From NCBI RefSeq assembly GCF_000499845.2, contig NC_023753.2, positions 3,618,791-3,682,790 on the forward strand: a DNA stretch of 64,000 nt. The letters are read 5' to 3'. Of this stretch, positions 37,701 to 50,690 are shown piece by piece. A program made the position numbers and the translations under genes. How positions within the stretch are numbered: the first letter of the stretch is position 1; every line of letters begins with the position of its first letter. The notes beneath the pieces are model-generated. The model did not search any database, had not been told where the DNA came from, and was given only the letters and a program-made list of their open reading frames with translations. The stretch comes from Phaseolus vulgaris (lineage: Eukaryota > Streptophyta > Magnoliopsida > Fabales > Fabaceae).

Positions 37701-38274
37701 AGTGATACTTATAATAGTTTCTGCTGAATCACAGTGTAATTTCTTTTACTGATACAAAATGGAAATTATACTCATCAAATTATTTATTTAGTTCTTCTCA
37801 GAGACCCCATAAACAAAATTTTATCTTTTTATCTATTAGATAAAAGAAAAAGAAAGAAATCTCAATATACCAGCAAGGTGACTGACTGCATTGTGTTTAC
37901 TTTTCTCATTCTTGTTTCTTGAGTAGGCAGAGTATTTGGAAGATGTACTAAGAGAGGCGTACTCTCACCCTGCTGTGGATGGGATTATAATGTTTTCTGG
38001 TCCAGCACAAGCTGGTTTCAATACCACTACTCTGGCGGATGAGAATTTCAGAAATACTCCTGCAGGAGACGTTGTGGACAAGCTGATTCAGGAGTGGGGA
38101 ACTGGGCCTAAGATTGCCGCAGCAGATGGCAGAGGAATTGTAGATATTTCACTGCACCATGGAGATTATGATGTAACTGTTACACATCCTCTAATTCACT
38201 CCCCTATAAAAATGAATCTAAGTGTTAAGAAAGATTTTTCTCTGGAAACCATTCATGTGAAAATGCGTACATAA
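34747..38274 (+). CDS. CBM22-GH10 endo-1,4-beta-xylanase, copy A
   Basis: A secreted glycoside hydrolase family 10 enzyme predicted to cut the beta-1,4-xylan backbone in the cell wall. Seven GT-AG exons, 34747-34810, 34903-34949, 35179-35401, 35538-35704, 35967-36065, 36663-37454 and 37927-38274, give 579 residues. A signal peptide (FLFIIICLLLISG) is followed by a CBM22-like xylan-binding module (about 45-170; GGGIIVNPGFDHNIEGWTVF...). The GH10 barrel starts near residue 200. The acid/base Glu348 sits in AWDVMNEN and the nucleophile Glu455 in WLTEVSV, so both catalytic residues are present. Intron 5 carries a ~420-base insertion absent from copies B and C. Domain order matches plant xylanases such as the Arabidopsis At4g33820 group. 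No frame break is seen, so this copy should be functional. Confidence 0.95.
36303..36625. mobile_element. MITE-like insertion in intron 5 of xylanase A
   Basis: Intron 5 is 597 bases in copy A but 177 and 178 bases in copies B and C. The extra DNA opens CTAAAATACATTTATTTTCC and closes with a related inverted text (AAAAAGTATTTGAACCTAAT). An inner pair, GTCTCTGTTAGAC and a form with AGAGACACTT, partly matches. It is non-coding. Its boundaries are estimated from the length difference and the partial inverted ends. Confidence 0.55.
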
Positions 38275-41089
38275 AATGTTTTGAAGCATGCAGGCATTGC
38301 AGTTGTAAATATGAAAGATTGTAATAAAATGGCTGCTGCAATGCAGCAGGGTTCATTCTTCTTGATGGTTTATGTTCCGGTATTTGAATATAGTTTCATT
38401 CCCTCCTCCTCAATTAGGATAAAACCGTGATGAACACCGATCTCTAAAATGGATAATACTTAATAATATGTGGTTAAGTTCGGAAGAGTTTCGTCCCACT
38501 GTAAACTATACATGCTATTTGGATAAATATAGGTTAGTTAGTCACACAAATAGTAACTCAAATCATGTTCCTATAAATAATAAAATAGGTTAAGTTCTCA
38601 CTAAAGACATCCAAGCCCATATGAATAAAGACAGAATGAGGATATAAACACCCGTGAGAAATTTCTGTCATCAAGTAAATAAATTTTATGAATAAGTTAA
38701 AAATTAGTTTTTTTATGTGTTTTGCTTATCACATTTAGCTTCTATAGAAATTTTATTTTAACTTTTATGTACTGGCTGCAATGAGTAGTTCACAGTAAAG
38801 CAAAGTAACCTCTTTACAATTTCAGAAACGTAATTTTTTTTCCAGAGCAGAACAATGGAAGAAAAGAAATCAAAGTCTTTTGTCCTTGTAGTGGTTTTGG
38901 GGTTAACTTTTTAGCATTTTTATTTGGTTGAAGAATGCTAATAGATTATAATGATGTGGTTCGTTGAGATGATGAGACAATTTTTAATTTTATTATAATT
39001 ATTATAATAAATTAAAATAATATGAAAAAACACAAGTTGAATTTTACTTAAGTGATACTTCTTTACACCACTTCATAATGGAAATTATATTAATACTAAT
39101 AATTGTAATAATAATATTAATCATAATAAAATAAATTTGGAAATAATACTTATAATTAGTAAGAATAATAATTTTTTATATTAATATTAATGTTATAATT
39201 AAAGTTAATTATAGTAATAAAAATAACAATTAATATTAGTTTTAGTATAGACAATAAATATTAATAACTATACATATTATAATTAATTATAATAATAAAA
39301 TTAATTATTAATAATTATAAATATGATCTATATTAATGATTACAATTAATATTAATATTGTAATAATAGTTATTGTAATAAAACTATTATCGTTTAAAGA
39401 AATACAACTTGCAGCCGTTTTATTACAATTTTAAAATTGAAATCATATTTTCAGTGATTTCTTATTTTTATTTTAAAAAATAAAATAAAATGAAAATTGT
39501 ATGCACAAATAAAAATTCTATAAAATGAAATCATATTTTGAAGTTCATCCACTTTTATATAAACATAAGAAAAATGATATTTGACAATTGTTAGAGTTGT
39601 ATATAAGAAAAATGATACTTTTGACAATTCTTGAAGTTGTATACAACTTTTGATATGATAAGTTTAAAAATAAATATATATAATAAAGGATAAATTTATA
39701 ATTAAATGATATGAAAAAATATTAAATAATAATATTGAAAGTTGTATGTGGTTGTATAAAACATTGTGGTTGTCAATGTATCATTACCTTAGACATAAAT
39801 ATTTCCAAATGGGTAATGATACATTGACAACTCATTTTTTTATACAATCACATTACAACTTCCAATACTATTATTTTAATATTTTTTATATTATTTAACT
39901 TTATTATATATATTTATTTCTAAACTTATCACATCAAGAATTATATACAACTTTAAGAGTGTCAAAATATCAATTTTTCTTTCCGAATCAACATTTACGA
40001 AATTTTGACATTATACTTATAAGTAAAACGAACTTAAATGAATAATAAACTTAAAAATAATTACTATTAAAGTTTGTAATTACTAAAAAATTAAACAAAG
40101 TTTTGGATAAAAATAGTTCTATATATGTCTAAAACTTTAAAAATTTACACTAGTTTGTTATCGACCCTGTAACAAGATATTTTGCTCATGCCAATCCAAT
40201 GCTTCTGATTAACACTTGTTGAAAAACTGTAACATGTGAATTCAGTTAATAAGTAATTAATAATTTAATTTATCACGTATATATATATATATTTATATAT
40301 GATTCCAATATCTATCAATATTATTTCATACAATGTCATTATCTTCCATCATGTAACCTCTTACAATGCAAAACAAACATGATTAAATCAATTAACGACC
40401 ATAAAAAATGAATGATGCCATTTAAATACGCTGGCACAAGAGTTCAGAATTTCAGTCATTCTTTCACTTCCTGCAAAAAAAAATCTGACGAAAGTAATTG
40501 TTCTTTTGAGAACATTTCTTTCAAATCTTCCTACAAGTGCTTCGTGTTGTCTATATACCAAATACTCTGATCAATTGGCGTTGTCAAAGTGAGCATTGTT
40601 CACGAAATGACTATGACATTGCATCGTGGTTTCATTTAGATCATCACGTGACTGTTCTAGAATTTTTCCATTTATTCTTGGAGAGTAAAACTCTCTTCAT
40701 TATTGTTAATTCTAAGTTTTGTGATAGATCCATCAGAAGCAAAAGGATAACGAAGAAACGGAAGGAAAGGAAAAGAAAAGCGCAAGAACATGAAGAAAAG
40801 AAGAAAGAACAAGAAGAGAAATGAAATCAGGGTTCAGAAAGATACCTTCATGAGGAAAACTGCGGATTTGCGAAAGCAGGAGAAACAAAGTGAAAACAGA
40901 TAATGGAAAGCTGATGCACTTTCAGTATAAGGTATCCAACATATTATATACATGGAAAAACCAAAAATGGGCTGAGAGAAAGAAACAAATAAACCGGCCC
41001 AAGAGGCCCAAAGGGGTGAAACTCAAAAATTACTGTGTGAATATATACCCCCTACACTAAAATGAAATATGTTGTGTGGGGCTTATTTG
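38275..41089. other. spacer between xylanase copies A and B
   Basis: No gene is supported. Part of it (about 38275-39540) is repeated in diverged form downstream of copy B (about 45388-46800). From about 39812 onward it is repeated in inverted orientation upstream of copy C. A foldback element lies at about 39605-39985. An open frame near 40537 is also covered by the B/C repeat but has no recognisable product. Confidence 0.55.
39605..39985. mobile_element. foldback MITE with ~175-bp arms
   Basis: Two long inverted arms meet over a 23-base centre. TTGTCAATGTATCATTACC at 39770-39788 is the exact complement of GGTAATGATACATTGACAA at 39812-39830. Pairing continues outward, with mismatches, to AGAAAAATGATACTTTTGAC on the left and GTGTCAAAATATCAATTTTTC on the right. 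A single arm of the same sequence recurs at about 61577-61720 upstream of xylanase C. No coding capacity is present. Confidence 0.75.
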
Positions 41090-41101
41090 ATGAGTGATAA
41101 G

Positions 41102-44100
41102 ATGAAGGTTTGTGCAGAAGGCTGCAACTCGTTGTTCATCACCATTTTCCTTTTACTAATCTCAGGTTTCTCTCTCCTTTAATGGCTGCTGAGTATTCAC
41201 TTCAACCATTTCTATATATCTAATGCGTCTTCTTTAACATATGTGCAGGCTATGGCGTCCATTCTTTCTCTTACCATTATTCTGCTACTACAGATGTAAT
41301 GCCATTTCCTCACCAATACTTACAAATCTCAAAACTCCACTAACTTGCAAAATGTTCTTCACGTTACTACGTCATAATAATTTTATTTTACAATTATCGC
41401 AATCTACGTAACATGATTTGTCCATTTTAAGAAGTTTATGATAAAGGAAATAAAATAATCTATGTATTTATTATCTATTTCATCAAAGGGTAAAAATACC
41501 AATTTTCAAGATTCAACAATTTTTTTAATGCTTAATGAATAAAATTAATCTTACAAAACATGTTTAAAAAAATTGCTATGGAATATATATATTTTTTAAA
41601 TATAATTATCTTTAAGATATACTGAGGTCTGTATAAAAGAATAACTAGGGACTATTCTAAATATAGTTTAGGAAACTTAAATGCATTAATATTATTAATT
41701 TTTTTATCATTACTTTATTTTGAAATATCAATAATGCATTCACTTTATTGTACTATATAGCAATACGCGTTATTCTTAATATGGTTGAAAGTTTATTTAT
41801 TATATTATATGCACTGTCATTAAGTATAAGGATCACTCGAACTATTTATGAGTATTTGTTTTGAATTTTTTAGAATAATATTAATTAAAATGAAATAATT
41901 AAACCAATTTTATAATTAATTGTATAAGGATTGTGAGATCTGTAGATTTTATTTATATTGTTGGTGATAAAAAAAATCTATAATTAATTATTTCTTATAT
42001 TATATATAGTATTATACCGTGGTTGAATTGGATATTTATTTATGAAAATAATAATAATAATTAAATTGATTGTTTTTTATGAAATGAATAAGAATTAATT
42101 TATTTTACTGGTTTGAAAATAAGCAGTGCATAGCAGAAGCTGAGAGAGCAGAATATGGAGGAGGCATTATAGTAAACCCAGGATTTGATGAAAACATAGA
42201 GGGTTTGGAGAGTTTCTGGAAAAGGGTCCATCAAAGAAGGAATATCCAATGAAGGCAACAGATTCATTGTTGCTCACAACAGAGAACAACCGTTGGATAG
42301 TTTCTCTCAGAAGCTCCAACTCAGGAAAGGAATGCTATACACCTTTTCTGGTAAGATTCATTTGAGCTTTGAGGAATGTTTTGACATTGTTTCTGAAACA
42401 TTTTGAATCACCATTTTTCTCCCTTCTCCATGTTCAGGTTGGTTTCAGGTGAGTGAAGGAAGTGACACGGTGTCAGTGATGTTCAGAGCAAAAGGAAATG
42501 AACTGATACGAGGTGGTCAAGTGATGGCAAAGCATGGATGCTGGACCCTTCTAAAAGGCGGCATAACTGCAAACTTTTCAAGCACTGTTGAGATTCTTTT
42601 TGAGGTCAAACACACCTTCCACAAATTCTTAACAAACAAAAACATATTAAAACCATTACACTCATTGTTTTGTTCTTCCTTCTCTATTTTTCTTTATAAT
42701 TATAAAAGTTTATTTTTTTTTATTATTACACTATCTCAAAACACGTTATCAAGTAATAATTATTTAGATCTTAAAAAATTATTCTTTTGTTTTGAAGAAA
42801 AGGTATAATTCATTGACAACCCCTTAAATCCATATTATACTACCTTACCACTAATTTTAGTAATATTCTATTCAATAGTTTAATTTATATTTTATTAAAT
42901 AACTTAATTTAATGTTACTATATTATATATTCAGCATACGTAAGAGAAAAACTGGATGAAACAACTTTTCCTTTTAAAAAGTAAATTTCTATGAAAAAAT
43001 ACATTTTAAAAGCCAACTTACAACTTCATTTTAGTAAAAAATATTTTACTCAAACTGATTAAAAAATATAATAATAAAAACTATTATTATAAAATAAAAA
43101 ATGGATTGTATAATGAGAGTTTTTGGGATTGCATCTCTTAGTCGTACAACAACACAATTGAAACCTAGTTTTATTTTCCTTTTTATATTATTATTTTTTT
43201 TTCCTTCTTATAAAAGATTAATTTTTTTTATTGATTTTTTTTAATTCATAGTTGAGTTCTTTGGAATTCCTTGTTGAGTTATGCGATTCTGATTAAAAAA
43301 ACTTTCATTTAAAAAAAAATGGATTGTATAATAATGTAGAAAATGTGGATTGTCAAATATATGAAAGTTAAGAGAAACAATTATATTTTTATATTGTTTA
43401 AAATTTTATTATTTTAGTGACTAAAATAATGATGTCTTACTTTCTTATATGCATGTTTTGTTAACGAAAGTTGATTAAACTATACAGAGCAAGAATTCAA
43501 GTGTGGAAATATGGGCAGACAATATTTCCTTACAACCATTCAGTAAAAAGCAGTGGAGATCACTACAAAATGCCAGCATTGAGAAGGTAAAAATAATGCA
43601 AAACCTAACCCTAATTTACATGATAGGCCATGTTTCTTTAAGTTCACCAACTGTTAGTAAACTCAAGCATGTGATCATTAAGAGGAATGAATGAAATAGA
43701 AGACCAAGTTGCATTGAAAAAATCACTGTAAATTGTAAACGAGTCTTGATCTACAACATGCAGGTACGTATGAGGAAGGTTAGATTCCAGGTAACCGATG
43801 AAAATGGAACAGCACTGAATGGAGCTAAAGTCATCACAAAAGGAGCAAAGTTGAACTTTCCATTTGGATGTGGAATGAACCATTTTATCCTCACAAGCAA
43901 AGATTACCAGAACTGGTTTGCTTCAAGGTTCAAATTCACAACTTTCACCAACGAGATGAAGTGGTATAGTACGGAGAGAATCCAAGGGCAGGAAGACTAC
44001 AGTATCGCAGATGCCATGCTGTCATTTGCCAAAGTGAAAGGCATTTCTGTGAGAGGCCATAACATTTTGTGGGACAATGAGAAACAACAGCCTCAATGGA

Positions 44101-45387
44101 TCAAGACCCTTTCACCAGAGGATTTAAAGAAAGCAGTAGCAAAAAGAATCAGGTCTGTGGTTTCAAGATACAAAGGACAAGTGATTGCATGGGATGTGAT
44201 GAATGAGAATCTCCACTTCCACTTCTTTGAGGACAACCTCGGCCAAAATGCCTCTGCACAAGCATATGCAGCAACTTTCGCGCTTGATCCAGGGACACAG
44301 ATGTTCCTGAATGACTTTAACACCATTGAATTTAGTGGGGATAAGTTAGCCAGCCCTGTCAAATATATACAGAAAGTTAAGGAGATTCTGTCATTTCCAG
44401 GAGTTGCTGGAATGTCACTAGCAATAGGGTTGCAAGGCCATTTTGCTGTTGGCCAGCCAAACCTTGCTTACATGAGGTCATCTCTTGATCTTCTTGCTAC
44501 AACTGGACTTTCAATATGGCTCACAGAAGTCAGTGTGGATCCACAACCAAGTCAGGTATTTCCTTAACTTCAGAAAATATTTTTATGAACTTCTTCATGA
44601 ACCACTTCATGAACCAACTTCAGCTAGTAACATTACACATTGAGTCAAGTTGTAAAGTTGGTTATAAAGTTTATTAATATATATACTAAACAAAAAATGT
44701 ATTTTGATTAATTAGAATACACTATCAGTAAACATTCCTTTCATATTGTCATTAAATCACATGTCATGTATGTATTGTAAGTTTGCTGATATTTTTAACA
44801 AGTAACTTTATAAAGTGATACTTATAATAGTTTCTGCTGAATCACAGTGTAATTTTTTTTAGTGATATAGTATGGAAATTATCATCATCAAATTATTTAT
44901 TTAGTTCTTCTCAGAGACCCCAGAACAAAAGGTTTATCTTTTTATCTATTAGAAAAAAGAAAAAGAAAGAAATCTGAATATACCAGCAAGGTGACTGACT
45001 GCATTGTGTTTACTTTTCTCATTCTTGTTTCCTGAGTAGGCAGAGTATTTGGAAGATGTACTAAGAGAGGCGTACTCTCACCCTGCTGTGGATGGGATTA
45101 TAATGTTTTCTGGTCCAGCACAAGCTGGTTTCAATACCACTACTCTGGCGGATGAGAATTTCAGAAATACTCCTGCAGGAGACGTTGTGGACAAGCTGAT
45201 TCAGGAGTGGGGAACTGAGCCTAAGATTGCCGCAGCAGATGGCAGAGGAATAGTGGATATTTCACTGCACCATGGAGATTATGATGTAACTGTTACACAT
45301 CCTCTAATTCACTCCCCTATAACAATGAATCTAAGTGTAAAGAAAGATTTTTCACTGGAAACCATTCATGTGAAAATGCGTACATAA
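41102..45387 (+). pseudogene. CBM22-GH10 xylanase, copy B, with exon 3 frameshift
   Basis: The seven exons are recognisable at 41102-41165, 41249-41295, 42127-42350, 42438-42604, 43488-43586, 43764-44555 and 45040-45387. Exon 3 is 224 bases, against 223 in copies A and C. It reads GAGGGTTTGGAGAG near 42200 where copy C has GAGGGTTGGAGAG. The extra T shifts the frame and brings a TGA at 42250-42252, inside the CBM22 module, after about 79 residues. Splice sites are kept, and exons 4-7 remain open, with both GH10 glutamates (WDVMNEN, WLTEVSV) intact. The damage is therefore one base and probably recent. Sequencing error or an allelic null are alternatives. A second in-frame start 12 bases earlier (MSDKMKV) also exists. 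Exons 1-6 resemble copy C, and exon 7 and intron 6 resemble copy A. Confidence 0.9.
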
Positions 45388-47834
45388 AACGTTTTGAAGC
45401 ATGCAGCCATTGCAGTTGTAAATATGAAAGATTGTAATAAAATGGGTTGCTGCAATGCAACAGGGTTCATTCTTCTTGTTTTCCAAATATCCTACAACTA
45501 TCAATGGTTTCCTCACACGGTTACATATACATGCGATTTGGATAAATATAGGTTAGTTAGTTATTTAGTCACACAAATAGTAACTCAAGTCATGTTCTTA
45601 TAAATAATAAAATAGGTTGACTTCTCTATGTAACACAAATACACATGGGATACGTAAAATTTCTAAAATGTAGGACATAGGGACACAAATGTATTATTAT
45701 ATAATTATGAATTATGTAAATTAACTATAAATATTTATGTGCACAAGTATCTTTTAGATTTTGTTGGGAGCAGAAAGATATTTTTTTATGACTGATTCAA
45801 AAGAATTTGTTTCGTATTTCTATAATTATAATAAAAATTTATACAATAAATTTAAGTTTTTAAAAAATGATTGTATTTTTTTAAATTGTGTTAAAATCAT
45901 ACAAAAATTTTCAGAAATCCAACAAATATTTTTTATTTCAACACTTCACCAAATATCTCACACGGATATGCCATTTAAGTGTAGGGTTCTCACTAAAACA
46001 TCCGTTGCCTTAATAGGCTGAGTTTCCTTTCTATCTTAATGGGCCAAGCCCATATGAATAAAGACAGAATGAGGATCTTGATAAACACCCGTGAGAAATT
46101 TCTCTCATCAAGTATATAAATTTTATGAATAAGTTAAAAATTAGTTTTTTTATGTGTTTTGTTTATCTCATTTAGCTTCTATAGAAAATTTATTTTAACT
46201 TTATGTACTGGCTGCAAGGAGTAGTTCATAGTAAAGCAATGTAACTTCGTTACAATTTCAGAAACAATTTTAGAAACATCAATATTCTATTTCACAGTAA
46301 TTTTTTTTCCAAAGCAGAACAATGGAAGAAAAGAAATCAAAGTCTTTTGTCCTTGTAGTGGTTTTGGGGTTAACTTTTTAGCATTTTTATTTGGTTGAAG
46401 AATGCTAATAGATTATAATGATGTGGTTCGTTGAGACGATGAGACAATTTTTAATTTTATTATAATTATTATAATAAATTAAAATAAAATGAAAAAACAC
46501 AAGTTGAATTTTACTTAAGTCATACTTCTTTACACCAGTTCATAATGGTTAATACTAATAATTGTAATAATAATAATAATAATAATATTAATCATAATAA
46601 TAATATTAATATTGTAATAATAGTTATTGTAATAAAACTATTATCGTATAAAGAAATACAACTTCAGCCGTTTTATTACAATTTGAAATTTGAAATCATA
46701 TTTTCAAGAATATCTTATTTTTATTTTAGAAAATAAATAAAATAAAAATTGTATGCACAAATAAAAATTCTATAAAATGAAATTTTGAAGTTCATCCACT
46801 TTTATTAAACAAAATTAAATTTTATGTACAGATTTCTTTTAAAAAAATACACTACTTTCATAGAAATTCCACAAAAGGCTGCACTGATATAACGTTATTG
46901 TTGTAATAAAAAAAATAGAAGGGCTTTTGAAACTCTTTTGGTTGAGTAACGATGATAGTTTTAGAATAGAATTCTCGTTAAAAGTTGGAACACAACGACA
47001 GATAATATTGAATGGTTGTTGTATGTGAAAATTTTCTTTTAAAAAAAACGTGAGTATTTTATACATAATTCACAAACATTATGAGCAGATATATTTGTAT
47101 AAACATAAGAAAAATCATCCTTTTTTATTTATATTTGTATACAATTGGTTAAGAAGTGAACTTTTAAGTCTAACTCAACCTCATGAAACTCTGGTTCATG
47201 AGGATGAGGTTTGCACCCACTTATATATAATGAAATGTTTTTATCTCTAATCGATGTGAGATTGCAAGAGAATATGCCATCTAGTTTTCATAAATTCAAA
47301 TAAAAATAATCATCTTTAAAAGCAAAAAAAAAATTGTAATTTTTTTATCATGAGTGATGATTGATACTTTGACAATGTGAAAATTTACATGGAAATATAA
47401 GTATTTTTATTTTATTTTATTAAAAATCATGTTAATAATTCATATTAGTCTCAGTACGTCAATTGAACTCCACTTTGTATAATAAAGTATTACTTTTTTT
47501 TTCAATTTGTTGAGGCATGTGATCTTATATGTATTGCCGTCCATAATGCATGCACCTGAAAAGAAAATGTATGAGCACAATTATTTATTCGAATGCATTA
47601 CACACGTGGCATTACCAAATATCTTAATTTAAGTTAACAACACTCATGTAACATGTGATAACAGACAGAAAAAATCACATGTGGTTTGATTTGATATCAG
47701 TCTCAGAAAAGGAAAAGAAATCTAATATAACACCGACAGAAGTTCCTTCATTCAGTTTGGTTCAGTCTGTAATGCCACATACATACTGCATAACTTTATT
47801 TCTTTAGTATATTTTATAAGTTATATAATAAGCT
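45388..47834. other. spacer downstream of xylanase B
   Basis: Much of 45388-46800 repeats the 3' flank of copy A. About 400 bases near 45620-46030 have no counterpart there. A degraded TRIM-like LTR (minus orientation) lies at about 47165-47270. I see no gene. Confidence 0.5.
47165..47270 (-). mobile_element. degraded TRIM-type LTR fragment
   Basis: On the minus strand it shows ATCTCACATCGATTAGAGAT, TATATAAGTGGGTGCAAACC and GTTGAGTTAGACTTAAAAG in the family order. The first bases and the primer-binding site are missing. Confidence 0.65.
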
Positions 47835-47906
47835 GGGCATTTGGTCTAGTGGTATGATTCTCGCTTTGGGTGCGAGAGGTCCCGAGTTCGATTCTCGGAA
47901 TGCCCC
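47835..47906 (+). tRNA. tRNA-Pro (anticodon TGG)
   Basis: A full cloverleaf is readable. The acceptor arm is GGGCATT/AATGCCC with discriminator C, and the D arm follows GGTCTAGTGGTATGATTC. The anticodon stem CTCGC/GCGAG encloses TTTGGGT with anticodon TGG, and the T arm CCGAG/CTCGG encloses TTCGATT. A run of at least eight T follows at once as a Pol III terminator. There is no intron. Confidence 0.95.
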
Positions 47907-48413
47907 TTTTTTTTCACATTTTATGTTTTGTTTCTTCCACCAAAAGAACAGTAGAATATGTGAATCAGTCCCTAACAATCTGGCTGCATTAGTCTTCATG
48001 GTTAAGCACAATTTCTGTATTTTCTCTCAACAAGTTTGCAAGCATCAGTCACAAACAGAAAATGTGGAATGCTATCCTTAAACCACACTATTTGTGAACC
48101 CTACATTCTACAATGAAGTAGTTTTGCTAAATGAACTATATTATTCAAACTGAATTGGGAAGGAAGCTGTGGATTGTTGTCCTAGATGCTGGCAGACAAA
48201 ATTATCAATCTTAAAAACAAAGTATGAACACAATTGTCTTAACTTATAATTTACAACACTCAGATGCAATCACCAAATCACATGTCTGGTTTGATGTAAG
48301 CTACTCAAAAAGGGAAAGGAAAAACTAGTATCACACCAACACAAGTCACTTCAATCAGATAGGTTCGTCTGGAATACAACGTACAAATATATTTATAGGG
48401 CAAAACTCGAGCT
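47907..48413. other. short spacer between tRNA-Pro and ARL8
   Basis: No gene is seen. The right-hand part is the 3' untranslated region of the ARL8 gene on the minus strand. Confidence 0.4.
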
Positions 48414-49789
48414 TCAGTTTATTGATTTAGAATTTTTTACAAGCCAATCAACAACTGTATCAATGCTGGTAGAGTTTTTACAGGAGATCATGAAGCAACA
48501 AACTTCTCTATCAGTGATGGATTTCAGTCCCCTGCACATATGAAACAAACATTCAAAGTACATTCTGAAAGCTAAATTTAATTTTTACTTTATCATTTGG
48601 AAATTTTTTAAGCAAACTTTTTACGTTGATCAGCATTATTCTCAACATGGGTACGTACATCTGAACATCTAATACACCTAGAGAAGATACTTACATCTGA
48701 TCTGTGAGGCCTTGCTTGGACAATGCTCCAGGTTTGTCAATCTTATTACCCAAAATTAGAATGGGAATCCCATCTAAAGAAGGTTTGCTTAACAAGTCAT
48801 GAAGTTCAATTCTAGAGACAGGTAAATTTTCATAATCAGCTGCATCAACAACATAACTGCAAGTTCCTCCACAAAATAATTACATCAATCATATGTTATG
48901 ATCTTGACCGAATAGATAATCTAAAAAGAAATTATACAGTACGTAGGGAAAAAAGAGTGTAAAAAGTTGAAAACATTTCACTAGATAAGAAAAAGCAATA
49001 CTTCAGTTACTGATGCAGAGGTTGTGTTATGTGTTTCAAAGTTTTAGAGGACATACACAATTGCTGAAACAGCACGACAATATCTCTCCCACATACTGCG
49101 AAACCTTGGTTGACCTCCAAGGTCCCATAACTTTATTGTCACATTCCCTTTAGTTATCTTTTTCATATTAAATCCTACCTGTAGGTAACAAGTCATCAAG
49201 TAAATTTGCAGGCACAAAATTAACCTCAAATTTGTGGAAATAGACAACACGAAGTATGGCATCAAAATTAGTTATCAGTGATTAAAGAAAGATAATTTAA
49301 TTACCGTGGGAATCATCTCTTCACTATATCCACCAGTCTTCGTCAAAATCAAACATACACCAGGCATCAGCAAGGTAGAAAAAGAACAAATGAAATGGAA
49401 AACGAATCATATACAATGTTTTCTGTTACATACTGCAATGACATTTATTAGTGACGTTTTCCCCGCATCCTGAAGACCAACCAGAGATAACTCCATTTCT
49501 TGCTTGAAAAAGAGACTATATATCATTGGAAACAAGAGAAAGAAGAATAAAACATTTAAAAGAGAATCGGTGTAAGTCCTAATTCCAACTCAATGCCATT
49601 ATATATGCATTATGTGCTTAAAATACTAACTCATCACAACTTCACACGCAAAAGAATAGAAGTATGAGCCTTAGATTTTGTGACAGATATTGAGCATGCA
49701 TAACAGAAGGAGAAGAAAGAGAAAAATAGTGGTAGTAAGTTTCACCTGCGTAACCAATTGACGAAGGCTCCCCATATCCGCAACCCCAT
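48414..49789 (-). CDS. ARL8: ADP-ribosylation factor-like GTPase 8
   Basis: A small Arf-family GTPase; in animals ARL8 positions lysosomes, and plant ARL8 proteins act on endomembranes (also known as host factors for tobamovirus replication). Six exons, 49746-49789, 49434-49515, 49305-49337, 49057-49178, 48695-48856 and 48414-48531, give 186 residues, within two of the usual plant length. The start [15 protein letters not shown] is in the frame that continues into [14 protein letters not shown]. Motifs seen are the P loop GLQDAGKT (28-35), switch I threonine in IPTVGF (53), WDLGGQ (71-76) and NKID (131-134). The N-terminus lacks the glycine-2 myristoylation context typical of true Arfs, as expected for ARL8. 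All introns are GT-AG. The P loop has D where I recall N in Arabidopsis copies. Confidence 0.95.
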
Positions 49790-50690
49790 TAATTCAACAG
49801 AAACACTTTCCTTTTTCAATTTCTTCACAAACACTTTCCCTTTATGAAGTTCTGCAGCACCACTGGTTTTTTTCTTTCTATCCCCTAGTTTGTTTTACTC
49901 TTTCAAAAAGTAGAACCAGACATGGTATGTATAATACAAAAAATGGGTACAAATAAGAAGTGCTTATTTTATCATAAGACAATTTCATCTCCCAAAATTG
50001 ATATCATTGACGTATACAGTAAATACATGTAAAAGAATACATAATATATCCATGACCGGAAGGTGCGGACTGTTAGGTCCTGGAATGCCATTATTGCCCA
50101 ACAGGTTAATGAGATAAGTTGTCAACTATGCGCATGCACAAATTGTTGAACTTTTTTTTATCGGATCACCTTTTACATTTGATAGTTGAGAGGAAGATAC
50201 CAATCATACAGTTCTTCTTGGCCTACCAAGAATCTGCCTTACCCAAATGATGTTGACGTTAGTTGATTGCTTGCGATAAGGATCAGAGCAAGGCAGTATG
50301 AGACAGGACTACCCAAGTTTGAATCTTTTGAAAAATATCTGTAACCTTAGGCAGTAATTTTCATTTGGGTGAACCGTTTGAGAAATCAAATTACAATATT
50401 TGAGGTATAGTTCCTTAACCCTTTTGGTAATTTTATTTATTTATTAATTCTTCTCCTTCATTTATATTTCTCCTGTGTTAGGTGCATGTTGAGTGAATGA
50501 GAATCGATTTCTGGGTACCCATATAAGCATTTCTTTGCACCTTCGATGACTTCAGGCTGGAATTTTAATTTAGTTAATATTGCCTAGGCCATATTTGTGA
50601 TAATGCTTGCTCTCTAACTTGGTTTTCACTGTCTTCCTGGGCACAAGAATATGTTATTTATGCAATTAATAATGTCTCTGTGAACAGGGA
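49790..50690. other. region between ARL8 and the LIP2-like pseudogene
   Basis: The ARL8 promoter and leader, then anonymous sequence. An acceptor-like TGTGAACAG lies just before the ATG of the LIP2-like copy, so part of this may be an old 5' untranslated intron. Confidence 0.4.

Noticed and set aside
40537..40824. 95-residue frame upstream of xylanase B ending in a lysine/glutamate-rich tract
   Set aside because: The matching region upstream of copy C has the frame interrupted by an insertion and other changes, and the product is unrecognisable; low-complexity purine tracts explain its openness.
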